Of a stretch of 64,000 nt of DNA, positions 1 to 8,642 are shown piece by piece (within the stretch, counting starts at the first letter, position 1; the number at the start of each line of letters is the position of its first letter). Source of the DNA: RYN-111 sp963760125 (GTDB lineage: Bacteria > Actinomycetota > Actinomycetes > Mycobacteriales > SCTD01); the NCBI GenBank assembly GCA_963760125.1, contig CAVXBV010000006.1, forward strand, positions 168,728 through 232,727, in the 5' to 3' direction. The notes under the pieces are model-generated. The model made no database searches and was not told the origin of the DNA. It was given only the letters and a program-made list of their open reading frames with translations. The translations under genes were made by a program, and so were the position numbers.

Positions 1-2
1 CA

Positions 3-650
3 GCCGCGACCTTCGCCAGCTCGGCGGAGCTGAAGGTCGGGCAGGCCGTGCTCGCCGTCGGCGCGCCGCTCGGCCTGTCCAACACGGTCACCCAGGGCAT
101 CGTCTCGACGCTGCACCGGCCGGTCCGTACCGGGGACAACGCCGGCACCCAGGCCGTCATCGACGCGATCCAGACCGACGCGGCGATCAACCCCGGCAAC
201 TCCGGCGGCGCCCTGGTCGACCTCGCCGGTCGGGTGGTCGGCGTCAACAGCGCGATCGCCACCGCCGGCGACGGCAGCTCGGGCAACATCGGCGTGGGCT
301 TCGCGATCCCGTCCCTCGTCGTGACGAAGATCGCGGACCAGATCATCGCCACCGGTTCTGCGGTGCACTCCCAGATCGGCGTCGGCGTCTCCGACGCCCC
401 CAACACCACCGATGGCGCCCCCGGCCTCGGCGCCGCCATCTCCAACGTCGTGGCAGGCGGCCCTGCCGAGAAGGCCGGGCTGCAGCGCGGCGACGTCGTC
501 ACCAAGGTCGACGACCGTCGCGTCACCGATGCCGACAGCCTCATCGTCGCGATCCGGTCCCACGACCCGGGCGAGACGGTGACCCTCACCGTCACGCGCG
601 GCGGGGCCACGCGGACCCTCGAGGTCGTCCTCGCCAGCGCTGGAGGCTGA
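3..650 (+). CDS. HtrA/DegP-like serine protease with PDZ domain (5' end outside window)
   Basis: The reading frame is already open at base 3, so the N-terminal part, including the catalytic His and Asp, lies outside the window. The visible part begins in the protease beta-barrel (LKVGQAVLAVGAPLG) and contains the nucleophile motif GNSGG, with Ser encoded near base 201. The last 80 or so residues form a PDZ domain (AGLQRGDVVTKVDDRRV). S1C proteases of this type act at the cell surface on misfolded or regulatory proteins; actinobacterial members usually have an N-terminal membrane anchor, which cannot be checked here. The gene ends 38 bases before the next one on the same strand. Confidence 0.93.
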   Translation, partial: AATFASSAELKVGQAVLAVGAPLGLSNTVTQGIVSTLHRPVRTGDNAGTQAVIDAIQTDAAINPGNSGGALVDLAGRVVGVNSAIATAGDGSSGNIGVGFAIPSLVVTKIADQIIATGSAVHSQIGVGVSDAPNTTDGAPGLGAAISNVVAGGPAEKAGLQRGDVVTKVDDRRVTDADSLIVAIRSHDPGETVTLTVTRGGATRTLEVVLASAGG

Positions 651-688
651 CCGATCCGCTCTCGCCGTGCTCTGCAAGAGTCGGGCGC

Positions 689-1585
689 ATGGAGCTGAGC
701 GGCAAGGTCGTCGTCGTCACGGGCGCTGCACGCGGGGTCGGGGCCGAGCTGGCCCGTCAGCTCAGCGCGCGCGGCGCCACGGTCGCCCTGCTGGGGCTCG
801 AGCCCCGCGAGCTCCAGGAGGTCAGCGCGGAGCTCCCCGGCAGCGGGTGGTGGGAGGTCGACGTCACCGACGGCGCCGCCCTGGACCTGGTCGCTGCCGA
901 GGTGCGCACGACCCTCGGACCAGCCTGGGGGGTCGTCGCCAACGCCGGGATCGCCGCCGGCGGGCCCCTGCTGCTGGCGGACGCCACGACCTATGACCGG
1001 GTCATCACGGTGAACCTGCTGGGCAGCATCCGCACGGTGCGCGCCTTCCTCCCCCAGGTGATCGAGTCACGCGGCTACGTCCTGCAGATCGCCTCCCTCG
1101 CGGCCCTGGTGCCGGCTCCGATGATGAGCGCCTACTGCGCCAGCAAGTCCGGCGTCGAGGCGTTCGCCTTCTCCTTACGGGGCGAGCTGCGAGCGCACGG
1201 CGCGAAAGTCGGCGTCGCCTACCTCACGTGGACCGACACCGACATGGTGCGCGGCGCGGACGCCACGGCGGGTCTCGGCGACCTGCGGAGTCAGCTGCCG
1301 GGGGTGCTCGGCAAGACCTACCCGCTGGAGCCGTCGGTCGCGCGGATCGTCGACGGCATCGTCGCCCGCAAGCCCCGGGTCTACGCGCAGAGGTGGGTGC
1401 GCGGCCTGACCTGGGTCCGCGCCCTCACCCCCTCGGTGTCGGCGCTCGCCCCCCGACGAGACGTCCGCAAGGTCGAGGCCGGGATCCGCAGCGCAGCGGT
1501 CGACCCCACCCGCCTGGTCGGCGCCGGCGGGGCCGCGGACCGGGCCGCTCAGACGCCGACGGCCGAGAAGCCCCCGTCGACGTAG
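689..1585 (+). CDS. SDR-family oxidoreductase
   Basis: A 298-residue short-chain dehydrogenase. The Rossmann glycine motif TGAARGVGAELA is near residue 11, NAGIAAGG near residue 87, and the catalytic pair reads SAYCASKSG with the serine three strands upstream (IASLAALVP). The 50-residue tail after the Rossmann core is longer than in the minimal classical family and is Ala/Pro-rich. The substrate cannot be inferred. The ATG at 689 was chosen because the Rossmann beta-strand begins five residues later. Its 3' end overlaps the convergent fabI by 37 bases, so the last 12 residues share DNA with the C-terminus of FabI. Confidence 0.9.
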   Translation: MELSGKVVVVTGAARGVGAELARQLSARGATVALLGLEPRELQEVSAELPGSGWWEVDVTDGAALDLVAAEVRTTLGPAWGVVANAGIAAGGPLLLADATTYDRVITVNLLGSIRTVRAFLPQVIESRGYVLQIASLAALVPAPMMSAYCASKSGVEAFAFSLRGELRAHGAKVGVAYLTWTDTDMVRGADATAGLGDLRSQLPGVLGKTYPLEPSVARIVDGIVARKPRVYAQRWVRGLTWVRALTPSVSALAPRRDVRKVEAGIRSAAVDPTRLVGAGGAADRAAQTPTAEKPPST

Positions 1586-2313
1586 ACGATCTGCCCGGTC
1601 GTCGCCGGGAACCAGTCCGACATGAGCGCCACGCACGCCTTGGCGGTCGGCACGGGGTCGGTGACGTCCCAGCCGAGCGGGGCGCGCGCGCCCCACGCGT
1701 CCTCGAACTGCTGGAACCCCGGGATCGCCTTCGCGGCCATCGTCTTCAGCGGACCCGCGGACACCAGGTTGGACCGGATCCCGTGCGCGCCGAGATCCCT
1801 TGCCAGGTAGCGGTTCGCGCTCTCGAGGCCCGCCTTGGCGACGCCCATCCAGTCGTACGCCGGCCAGGCCACGCGCGCGTCGAAGTCGAGCCCGACGTAC
1901 GACGAGCCGCGCTCCATGAGGGGCAGGGCGGCGCGTGCCAGTGCCGGGTAGGACCACGTGGAGATCTGCAGCGCCGTGCCGACCGACTCCCAGCTGGTGT
2001 CCAGGACGCCGTTGCCCAGCGCGTCGGCCGGGGCGAACCCGATCGCGTGCAGGACGCCGTCCAGGCCGTCGACGTGCTCGCGCAACCGCTTGGGCAGGAG
2101 CTCGAGGTCCTCCTCGCTGGTGACGTCCAGCGGGACGACCGGCGGTGCGCCGGGCAGGCGCTTGGCGATGCGCGTGGTGAGCGACAGCGACCGTCCGACG
2201 CCGGTCAGGACGACCGTGGCGCCCTGCTCGGCGGCGATCCGCGCCACGGAGAACGCGATGGACTTGTCGGTGAGCACACCGGTGACGAGCAGGCGCTTGC
2301 CTTCGAGCAGCAT
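1549..2313 (-). CDS. fabI: Enoyl-ACP reductase (NADH), InhA/FabI type
   Basis: A 254-residue enoyl-[acyl-carrier-protein] reductase that catalyses the last reduction of each type II fatty-acid elongation cycle. It shows the divergent SDR fold of FabI/InhA: an N-terminal LLVTGVLTDKSIAFSVA nucleotide-binding segment, a catalytic YDWMGVAK motif (Tyr153, Lys160) and a C-terminal GQIVYVDGG. Length matches the family. It is the last gene of the fab operon, and its ATG overlaps the stop of the upstream hydrolase by one base. Having fabI at the end of the fabD-led operon is unlike Streptomyces, where it usually sits apart. Confidence 0.95.
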   Translation of the reverse strand: MLLEGKRLLVTGVLTDKSIAFSVARIAAEQGATVVLTGVGRSLSLTTRIAKRLPGAPPVVPLDVTSEEDLELLPKRLREHVDGLDGVLHAIGFAPADALGNGVLDTSWESVGTALQISTWSYPALARAALPLMERGSSYVGLDFDARVAWPAYDWMGVAKAGLESANRYLARDLGAHGIRSNLVSAGPLKTMAAKAIPGFQQFEDAWGARAPLGWDVTDPVPTAKACVALMSDWFPATTGQIVYVDGGFSAVGV

Positions 2314-3095
2314 CAGGACTCCGAGAGGTGGTCGGCGAGGGCGGTCTGCAGGTCACGGGCAGCGGTCCAGAAGACGCCCCCGGCGGGGAGGGCGAGCAAC
2401 GACGCCTGCGGAAGTGCCGCGGTCAGGTCGACCGCGAGGTCCGCGGGGTGGAGATCGTCGTCGGCCTGCGAGACGACCAGGGTCGGGACGTCGATCGCGC
2501 CCAGCAGGCCTCGGTCGGGCAGCGGCCGGTCCTCCCGCGCGGGGGCGGGTGCGGGGCGGGTGATCAGCTGTTGGGCCCGGCGCAGCAGCAGGGCGTCGAC
2601 GCCCCTGCGTGCCCGGATCGCGGGCGGCAGCTCCTCCACCAGCACGTCCGCGACGGCGCGGGCGTCCTTGGCCGCGATGGCAGCGCCGAGCTGGTGCAAC
2701 CGTGCCGTGGCACCGTCGCGGCGGGTGGCGTCGATCGCCGCCGGCAGGACGAAGGCCAGCCGGGAGAAGCGGTCCGCGTCGCGGGAGAGGGCACGCAGCA
2801 GCGCCCCGGCACCGAGTGAGAGGCCCACCGCCTGCGTCGCTCCCGTCGCGTCCGCGACCGCGAGCAGGTCGTCGGCCAACGAGTCGTAGTCCCATCCCCC
2901 GGCCACCGCTTCGCTGGCACCGTGGCTCCGGAAGTCCAGCAGCACGCGGGTCCCGGCGACCCGGGTGGCCAGCGGGCGGGTCTCGGCGATCGATCCCCCG
3001 AGGCCGTGGGCGAACACCGTGACGGGACCGCCCTCTCCCAGGACGGTGAAGGCCACACCGGCGACGCTCCCTGCCTGCAGGCTCAGGGTGGTCAT
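2313..3095 (-). CDS. Alpha/beta-hydrolase-fold protein of the fab operon, apparently lacking the catalytic His
   Basis: A 260-residue alpha/beta hydrolase. The oxyanion-hole HG (FAHGLGGS) and the nucleophile elbow GLSLGAG are present, and a plausible acid lies in QADDDLHPADLA. Where related enzymes carry GHxxxxE near the C-terminus, this protein reads PAGGVFWTAARDL, so the usual catalytic His appears to be replaced by Val. The ATG at 3095 overlaps the fabG stop by one base and its own stop overlaps the fabI start, so it is tightly coupled inside the fatty-acid operon. It may be an editing thioesterase-like protein or a non-catalytic scaffold; the sequence does not decide. Confidence 0.85.
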   Translation of the reverse strand: MTTLSLQAGSVAGVAFTVLGEGGPVTVFAHGLGGSIAETRPLATRVAGTRVLLDFRSHGASEAVAGGWDYDSLADDLLAVADATGATQAVGLSLGAGALLRALSRDADRFSRLAFVLPAAIDATRRDGATARLHQLGAAIAAKDARAVADVLVEELPPAIRARRGVDALLLRRAQQLITRPAPAPAREDRPLPDRGLLGAIDVPTLVVSQADDDLHPADLAVDLTAALPQASLLALPAGGVFWTAARDLQTALADHLSES

Positions 3096-3796
3096 CAGTG
3101 GCCCATCCCGAGGCCGCCGTCGACGGGCACGACCGCACCGTTGACGTAGGACGCGTCGTCGGAGGCCAGGAACGCCAGCACCGCCGCCACCTCGTCCACG
3201 TGGGCGGTGCGCCCCGCGGGGATGCTCGCGAGGACCGCGGTCTTGCGCGCCTCGGTCAGGTCGGACGTCATGTCGGTGTCGACGAACCCCGGCGCGACGA
3301 CGTTGCTGGTGATCCCGCGGCCACCGAGCTCGCGGGCGAGCGAACGGCTGAAGCCGACGAGCCCCGCCTTCGAGGCGGCGTACGACGCCTGACCCGCGCC
3401 ACCGGACAGACCCACCACCGAGGAGACGAACAGCAGCCGACCGTGCTTGGCCCGCAGCATCGAGCGCGACGCCCGCTTCGCGAGCCGGTACGCCGCCGTG
3501 AGGTTGGTGTCGAGGACGCTCGTGAACGACTCCTCGCTCATCCGCAGCAGCAGCTGGTCGTCGGTGATCCCGGCGTTGGACACCAGCACCTCCACGGGGC
3601 CGTGTGCCTGCTCGGCCGTGGCGAAGGCGTGCTCGACGTCCTCGCTGATCGTGACGTCGCACTTCACGGTCAGCAGCCCGTCGACCTCACCGCTGCGGCT
3701 GGTCACGGCGACGCGATGCCCCTGTGCGGCAAGGAGTCTGGCCGTGGCGAGGCCGATCCCCCGGTTGCCACCGGTGACCAGCACGGACCGGCTCAC
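3095..3796 (-). CDS. fabG: 3-oxoacyl-ACP reductase
   Basis: A 233-residue classical SDR that reduces 3-oxoacyl-ACP with NADPH in fatty-acid elongation. It has TGGNRGIGLATA near the start, the NAGIT motif, the catalytic Ser region VSSVVGLSG, YAASKAGLVGFS, and the conserved end VPVDGGLGMGH typical of actinobacterial FabG. The start is a GTG at 3796 that overlaps the stop of the upstream carboxyltransferase (GTGA, 4 bases); the frame stays open upstream, but only as a shadow of that gene. Order fabF-accD-fabG-hydrolase-fabI implies one transcript. Confidence 0.94.
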   Translation of the reverse strand: MSRSVLVTGGNRGIGLATARLLAAQGHRVAVTSRSGEVDGLLTVKCDVTISEDVEHAFATAEQAHGPVEVLVSNAGITDDQLLLRMSEESFTSVLDTNLTAAYRLAKRASRSMLRAKHGRLLFVSSVVGLSGGAGQASYAASKAGLVGFSRSLARELGGRGITSNVVAPGFVDTDMTSDLTEARKTAVLASIPAGRTAHVDEVAAVLAFLASDDASYVNGAVVPVDGGLGMGH

Positions 3797-5187
3797 TGCG
3801 GCGGGTTGGGGCGCTTGCCCCGTCGGTCGGGCAGCGCGGCGAGGGCCTCGAGCAGCCGCCTTCGGGTGGTCGCCGGCTCGATCACCTCGTCGACCGCGCC
3901 GCACTCGACGGCGCGGGTGAGCCCACCTGTCGTGGCCTCGTGGTCCGCCGCAAGCTTCAGGACCAGCGCCGCTCGGTCCTGAGGGTCGCGGACCGCGGCG
4001 AGCTCGCGCCGGCTGAGCACCTCGACCGCAGCCGTGGCGCCCATGACGTCGACCTGCGCACCCGGCCACGCGAACACGCGGTCTGCGCCGAGGCCCTTGG
4101 ACCCCATGGCGATGAACGCACCGCCGTACGCCTTGCGGGTGATGACGGTGAGCCGTGGCACGCGCGCCCCGGCGTACGCGTGGAGCAGCTTGGCCCCGCG
4201 ACGCAGCACGCCCTCATCCTCCTGACCGACTCCCGGCAGGTAGCCCGGGACGTCGACGACGAACACCAGGGGCAGGCCCATCGTGTCGCACCAGGTCACG
4301 AAGCGGCCGGTCTTGTCGCCGGTGGCGGCATCGAGGCAGCCGGCCATCCGCTGCGGGTCGTTGGCGACCACACCGACCGTCCGGCCCCCGAGGCGCCCGA
4401 GCATCGTGACCGCACTGGTCGACCAGTCGCGGTGCAGCTCGAGGTAGCTGCCGGGATCGAGGACCGCCCGCAGGACCGGGCGCACGTCGTAGGAGTGACG
4501 CGGGTCGCTCGGCACCAGCGGGCCGGGATCGACCTCGAGGTCCAGGTCCGGCGCGGTCCCGTGCTGAGCCCCGAGCAGCAGCGCGAGCCGGCGCGCGGTG
4601 TACAGCGCCTCCTGCTGCGTCGGCGCCACGACGTGCGCGACCCCGCTGATGCGGCCGTGGGTGTCGGGGCCGCCGAGGCGCTCCATGTCGACCTGCTCGC
4701 CGGTGACCCGTCGCACCACGTCGGGGCCGGTGACGAAGACCCGGCCCTCGGGACCCATCACCACGACGTCGGTCAGGGCTGGGCCGTACGCCGCACCGCC
4801 GGCCGCCGGGCCGAGGACGACGGAGATCTGGGGCACGCGGCCGGACGCGCGGGTCTGCGCCGCGAACACCCGGCCCACGGCGTCGAGCGAGGCGACGCCC
4901 TCGCGCAGCCGCGCACCACCGGAGTGCCAGATGCCGATGCACGGTGCCTGCCGGAGGTTGGCGACATCGGTGGCGTCGGAGATCGCGCCGCAGCCCTCGA
5001 CGCCGAGAGCACCGCCCTGAACGGTCGGGTCGGTCGCGAAGGCGACCACCTCGATGCCCTTGATGACGCCGACGCCGACGGCCACGCCGTCAACCGCCAG
5101 CATGAGGTCCCAGTCGTCGAAGACCAGGTCGAGCCGCTCCCGGCAGGGCTGGGAGATCTCGTCCTTGAGCAGCTCGGGGGCGGTCAT
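3793..5187 (-). CDS. Acyl-CoA carboxylase carboxyltransferase (AccD6-like beta subunit)
   Basis: A 464-residue biotin-dependent carboxyltransferase that makes malonyl-CoA for the downstream synthase. N-terminal and C-terminal crotonase-like halves are both present, with GGGAAYGPA-like acyl-CoA binding loops and the conserved C-terminal block KAYGGAFIAMGSKGLGADR followed by FAWPGAQVDVMGA. Its position directly after fabF is that of accD6 after kasB in the mycobacterial FAS-II operon, which supports an acetyl-CoA role. The ATG at 5187 overlaps the fabF stop (ATGA). No biotin carboxylase subunit lies next to it; the alpha subunit at 39947 belongs to another operon. Confidence 0.92.
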   Translation of the reverse strand: MTAPELLKDEISQPCRERLDLVFDDWDLMLAVDGVAVGVGVIKGIEVVAFATDPTVQGGALGVEGCGAISDATDVANLRQAPCIGIWHSGGARLREGVASLDAVGRVFAAQTRASGRVPQISVVLGPAAGGAAYGPALTDVVVMGPEGRVFVTGPDVVRRVTGEQVDMERLGGPDTHGRISGVAHVVAPTQQEALYTARRLALLLGAQHGTAPDLDLEVDPGPLVPSDPRHSYDVRPVLRAVLDPGSYLELHRDWSTSAVTMLGRLGGRTVGVVANDPQRMAGCLDAATGDKTGRFVTWCDTMGLPLVFVVDVPGYLPGVGQEDEGVLRRGAKLLHAYAGARVPRLTVITRKAYGGAFIAMGSKGLGADRVFAWPGAQVDVMGATAAVEVLSRRELAAVRDPQDRAALVLKLAADHEATTGGLTRAVECGAVDEVIEPATTRRRLLEALAALPDRRGKRPNPPQ

Positions 5188-6404
5188 CGCACGAAGACCA
5201 GCGACACGTCGTGCCCGCCGAAGCCGAAGCTGGTGGACAGCGCCGCGCTGTGCTGGAGCTGACGGGGGACGACGCGCACGGCGTCCACGTCCGCGGCGTC
5301 GTCCGGGTCGTCGAGGTTGCGCACCGGCGGGACGAGCGCATCCCGCAGGGCCACGACCGTGGCCACGGCCTCGACCGCACCGGCGGCGCCAAGCAGGTGC
5401 CCGGTGCAGGACTTGGTCGCCGTCACGGCCGGACGGTGGTCGCCGAGCGCGAGTGCCAGCGCGCGGGCTTCGGCGACGTCGCCGAGCGGCGTGCTGGTCG
5501 CGTGGGCGTTGACGTGGCCGATGTCGGTTGGGCTCAGGCCCGCATCGCGCAGCGCGAGGGTGATGCTGCGCGCCGCGCCGGTCCCCTCGGGGTCGGGGGC
5601 CGTGACGTGGTGGGCGTCGGAGGCGAGCCCCGCACCGCCCAAGAAGGCGTGGATGCGGGCACCGCGGGCCCGCGCGTGCTCCTCGGTCTCGAGCACGAGA
5701 ACCCCCGCGCCCTCGCCGAGGACGAAGCCGTCGCGGCCCTTGTCGTACGGCCGGGAGGCGGCTTCGGGCTCGTCGTGCCGGGTCGAGAGCGCCCGCATCT
5801 GCGCGAAGCCGGCCATCGGCAGCGGGTGCACGCAGGCCTCGGCGCCACCGGCGACGACGACGTCCGCGCGCCCGCTGCGGAGCAGGTCGAGGGCGTAGGC
5901 GATGGCCTCCGCGCCGGAAGCACAAGCGCTGACCGGCGTGTGGACGCCGGCGCGTGCACCGAGGGCCAGGCCGACCGTGGCCGCCGGCCCGTTGGGCATG
6001 AGCATCGGGACCAGGTGCGGGCTGACCGACCGGGGGCCCTTGTTGCGCAGGACGTCGGCCTGCGCCAGCAGGGTCATCGCCCCGCCGATACCGCTGCCGA
6101 TGACGACGGCGAGGCGGTCGGGCTCGACGGCGGGCACGCCGGCGTCGTCCCAGGCCTCGCGGGCCGCGACGAGTGCGAGCTGCTGCACGCGGTCGAGGGT
6201 GCGGGCCTCGAGCCGCTCCAGGCGGCCCTCGAGGTCCACGGTCGCTGCCAGCCGGGCCGGCAGGGCGTCCCAGGACGTCCCCGACTCGTGGTCGCCCGAC
6301 AGCAACCGCACGCCGGAGCGGCCCGTGAGCAGGCCCTCCGTCAGCGCAGCGACATCAGGGCCGAGCGGGGTGAGGGCCCCCAGCCCGGTGACAGCGACGG
6401 CCAT
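5184..6404 (-). CDS. fabF: Beta-ketoacyl-ACP synthase II
   Basis: A 406-residue condensing enzyme that extends acyl-ACP with malonyl-ACP. The Cys-His-His triad is visible as SACASGAEA, NAHATSTPLGD and CTGHLLGAAG, with the glycine-rich FGFGGHDVSL end. The ATG at 6404 overlaps the acpP stop by one base, which excludes the longer open frame upstream. It is one of only two condensing enzymes in the operon, the other being FabH; there is no KasA/KasB-type duplication, so the products are probably ordinary-length fatty acids and not meromycolates. Confidence 0.96.
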   Translation of the reverse strand: MAVAVTGLGALTPLGPDVAALTEGLLTGRSGVRLLSGDHESGTSWDALPARLAATVDLEGRLERLEARTLDRVQQLALVAAREAWDDAGVPAVEPDRLAVVIGSGIGGAMTLLAQADVLRNKGPRSVSPHLVPMLMPNGPAATVGLALGARAGVHTPVSACASGAEAIAYALDLLRSGRADVVVAGGAEACVHPLPMAGFAQMRALSTRHDEPEAASRPYDKGRDGFVLGEGAGVLVLETEEHARARGARIHAFLGGAGLASDAHHVTAPDPEGTGAARSITLALRDAGLSPTDIGHVNAHATSTPLGDVAEARALALALGDHRPAVTATKSCTGHLLGAAGAVEAVATVVALRDALVPPVRNLDDPDDAADVDAVRVVPRQLQHSAALSTSFGFGGHDVSLVFVR

Positions 6405-6670
6405 CAGGCGGAGACGCCGGCCGAGGCCGCCACGGACGCGATGTAGTCGATCGCGTCGCCGACCGTCTTGAGATCCTCGAGCGCCTCGTCGGGGATGCGC
6501 ACGTCGAAGCGCTCCTCGCACGCGACGACGACCTCGACCATGGTGAGGCTGTCGACCTCGAGGTCGTTCTCGAAGGTGGCCTCGCGGGTGACCTTGTCGG
6601 CGGAGACGCCGGACACCTCCTCGAGGACCTCGGCGAGACCGGTGAGCAGGTCGTTCTGGGTGAGCGGCAT
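6404..6670 (-). CDS. acpP: Acyl carrier protein
   Basis: An 88-residue acidic acyl carrier protein. The 4'-phosphopantetheine attachment Ser is Ser41 in the motif DSLTMVE, and the surrounding helix II (EVDSLTMVEVVVACEERF) is strongly conserved. Length is normal for an ACP, with a short Ala-rich C-terminal tail. The ATG at 6670 is preceded by a good ribosome-binding site (AGGAGAA on the minus strand), and the 53-base gap from fabH is the only real intergenic space in the operon, as expected where the very abundant ACP needs independent translation. Confidence 0.97.
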   Translation of the reverse strand: MPLTQNDLLTGLAEVLEEVSGVSADKVTREATFENDLEVDSLTMVEVVVACEERFDVRIPDEALEDLKTVGDAIDYIASVAASAGVSA

Positions 6671-6723
6671 GGCGGGTTCTCCTGGTGTGGGTTCCGGGAC
6701 GCGAGCTGCGGCCTCGGGGTGGT

Positions 6724-7677
6724 TCAGGGAGCGAGCACGACCTGGGCGGCCGCGGTGAGGCCGGCGCCGAAACCAGCGAGCAGGACGGCGTCTCCGCTCG
6801 TCACCTCGCCGCGCTCGAGCAGGCGGGCGAGGGCCAGTGGGACCGACGCAGCGCTGGTGTTGCCGCTGTCGACGATGTCGCGGGCGACGACCACCCCGCC
6901 CAGACCGAGGGTGTTGACGACGGACTCGGTGATGCGGAGGTTGGCCTGGTGCGGCACGAACGCCGCCAGGTCGGCGACCTCGAGGCCCGCCTCGGCGCAC
7001 GCGCGTCGGCACAGGTCGGGCAGCGAGGTCGTGGCCCAGCGGTAGATCGCCCGGCCCTCCATCGCCAGCCGGGGCGGCGAGCCGTGGATGGTGAGCTTGG
7101 CGTGCTGGGCGCCGTCGTGGGCCCAGACGACCGGGCCGATCTTCTCGGTGGCCGACGCCGACACGACGGCGGCGCCCGCCCCGTCACCGAACAGGAACGC
7201 CGTACCCCGATCGTCGTGGTCGACCATGTCCCACAGCCGCTCGGAGCCCACGACGAGGACGTGCTCGGAGGTGCCGGTGCGGATGCTGTCGGCGGCCAGG
7301 GCGAGGCCGTAGGTGAACCCGGCGCAGCCCGCGCCGATGTCGGAGGCACCGGCGGAGCGGGCGCCGAGCAGCGCTGCGACCTCCGGGGAACCGCCAGGCA
7401 GCGGGCCCGGCATCGAGCAGGTCGCGAGCAGGACGAAGCCGACATCCGCCGCGTCGACCCCAGCCGCAGCGAGGGCCTTGGCCCCGGCGCTGACGGCCAT
7501 CTCCACGACGGTCTCGTCCGGCCCGGCGACGCCGCGCGTCACGATCCCGCTGCGCTCGCGGATCCACGCGTCGGTGGACCCGATGCGCTCGGCGAGGGCC
7601 AGGTTGTCACGACGGTCTGCAGGTCGGTGGGCGCCGAGGCCGGTGACGGCCGCCCCGCGCAGCACGCGAGGCCTCAC
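6724..7677 (-). CDS. fabH: Beta-ketoacyl-ACP synthase III
   Basis: A 317-residue KAS III that primes fatty-acid synthesis by condensing an acyl-CoA starter with malonyl-ACP. The catalytic Cys is Cys119 in IGAGCAGFTYGL; the His is in VPHQANLRI and the Asn in GNTSAASVPLAL. The start is taken as the GTG at 7677, which overlaps the fabD stop (GTGA), since the conserved AVTGLGAHRP strand follows within ten residues and the open frame further upstream is only a fabD shadow. Actinobacterial FabH often accepts branched starters, but specificity cannot be read here. Confidence 0.95.
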   Translation of the reverse strand: MRPRVLRGAAVTGLGAHRPADRRDNLALAERIGSTDAWIRERSGIVTRGVAGPDETVVEMAVSAGAKALAAAGVDAADVGFVLLATCSMPGPLPGGSPEVAALLGARSAGASDIGAGCAGFTYGLALAADSIRTGTSEHVLVVGSERLWDMVDHDDRGTAFLFGDGAGAAVVSASATEKIGPVVWAHDGAQHAKLTIHGSPPRLAMEGRAIYRWATTSLPDLCRRACAEAGLEVADLAAFVPHQANLRITESVVNTLGLGGVVVARDIVDSGNTSAASVPLALARLLERGEVTSGDAVLLAGFGAGLTAAAQVVLAP

Positions 7678-8558
7678 GCCAGCACTCCGGCGTCGGCGGG
7701 GCTCGTCAGCGCGAGCAGGCCGACGTCGGGAAGACCCCGCTTCGCGATGGCGGTCAAGGTCCCCCCGGGGGCGAGCTCGATGACCCTGGTCGGTCGCAGC
7801 GACGCGATCGTGGTCAAGCACTGGTCGAACCGGACCGGCCCCGTGAGCTGACCGACCAGCCGGTCCAGCAGCCTTCGCCCGTCGGCGACCAGCGCGCCGT
7901 CGGCGTTGGCGACGACCTGGCAGGTCGGTGTCCCGGGAGTGATGCGGGCGACGAGGTCGCGCAGGCGCTCGACCGCCGGGGCCATGGCGCGGGTGTGGAA
8001 GGCGCCGGCCGTCTCGAGCCGGCGCACCCGCGCCCGAGCCGGCGGGTCGGCGGCGAGGGCGTCGAGCCCCGTCACCGGTCCGCCGAGCACGACCTGGCCC
8101 GCCACGTTGACCGTGGCGACCTCGAGGCCGTGCCGGAGCCCGGCCTCCTCGACCTCGACCGGATCGCCCCCGAGCACCGCGGCCAGGCCCGTGGGGGTCT
8201 GCGCCGCCGCGGCGGCCATGGCCCGTCCGCGCTCCGCAGCGAGCACGACGGCTGTTGTGGGATCGATCACGTTCGCCGCAGCCAGGGCAGCGAGCTCACC
8301 GACGCTGTGGCCGCAGACGACGTCCGGACGCACGTCGAGCGCCTGCAGGCTCAGCAGCGCGGTCGCGGTGAGCACCGGCTGCGCCACGGCCGTGTCCCGC
8401 AGGGTGTCGGCATCCGCCTGAGTTCCCAGGTGGAGCAGGTCGATCCCCGCAGCAGCCGACCACTCCGCGAGCAGGGCACGGGCGCCCGGCAGGCCGAGCC
8501 ACGGGAGCAGGAGGCCGGGCGACTGGGCACCTTGACCGGGTGCGAGGAGGACGATCAC
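7674..8558 (-). CDS. fabD: Malonyl-CoA:ACP transacylase
   Basis: A 294-residue acyltransferase that loads malonyl groups onto ACP. The N-terminal LLAPGQGAQSPG and the nucleophile motif GHSVGELAAL (Ser85) are intact, and the substrate Arg-containing helix and the GAFHTRAM catalytic His segment follow. It is the first biosynthetic gene of the operon, 78 bases downstream of fasR on the same strand. The gap includes a perfect 17-base palindrome (8626-8642), the likely regulatory site. The order fasR-fabD-fabH-acpP-fabF is the one known from Streptomyces. Confidence 0.96.
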   Translation of the reverse strand: MIVLLAPGQGAQSPGLLLPWLGLPGARALLAEWSAAAGIDLLHLGTQADADTLRDTAVAQPVLTATALLSLQALDVRPDVVCGHSVGELAALAAANVIDPTTAVVLAAERGRAMAAAAAQTPTGLAAVLGGDPVEVEEAGLRHGLEVATVNVAGQVVLGGPVTGLDALAADPPARARVRRLETAGAFHTRAMAPAVERLRDLVARITPGTPTCQVVANADGALVADGRRLLDRLVGQLTGPVRFDQCLTTIASLRPTRVIELAPGGTLTAIAKRGLPDVGLLALTSPADAGVLA

Positions 8559-8625
8559 TGGGACAGCGTGGCCTGTTCGGGACGCCGTCGGGGGCGTCGC
8601 GGTCGACCGAAACCGGCCGGTGACC

Positions 8626-8642
8626 TTGTAGGAAACCTACAA
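8626..8642. promoter_or_regulatory. Perfect palindrome between fasR and fabD (candidate FasR operator)
   Basis: The sequence TTGTAGGAAACCTACAA is a perfect inverted repeat with 7-base arms and an AAA centre. It contains the fasR stop codon (TAG at 8639-8637) and lies 68 bases upstream of the fabD ATG. No run of T follows on the minus strand, which argues against a terminator. In Streptomyces FasR binds the fabD promoter; that this palindrome is the site here is inference. Confidence 0.6.
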
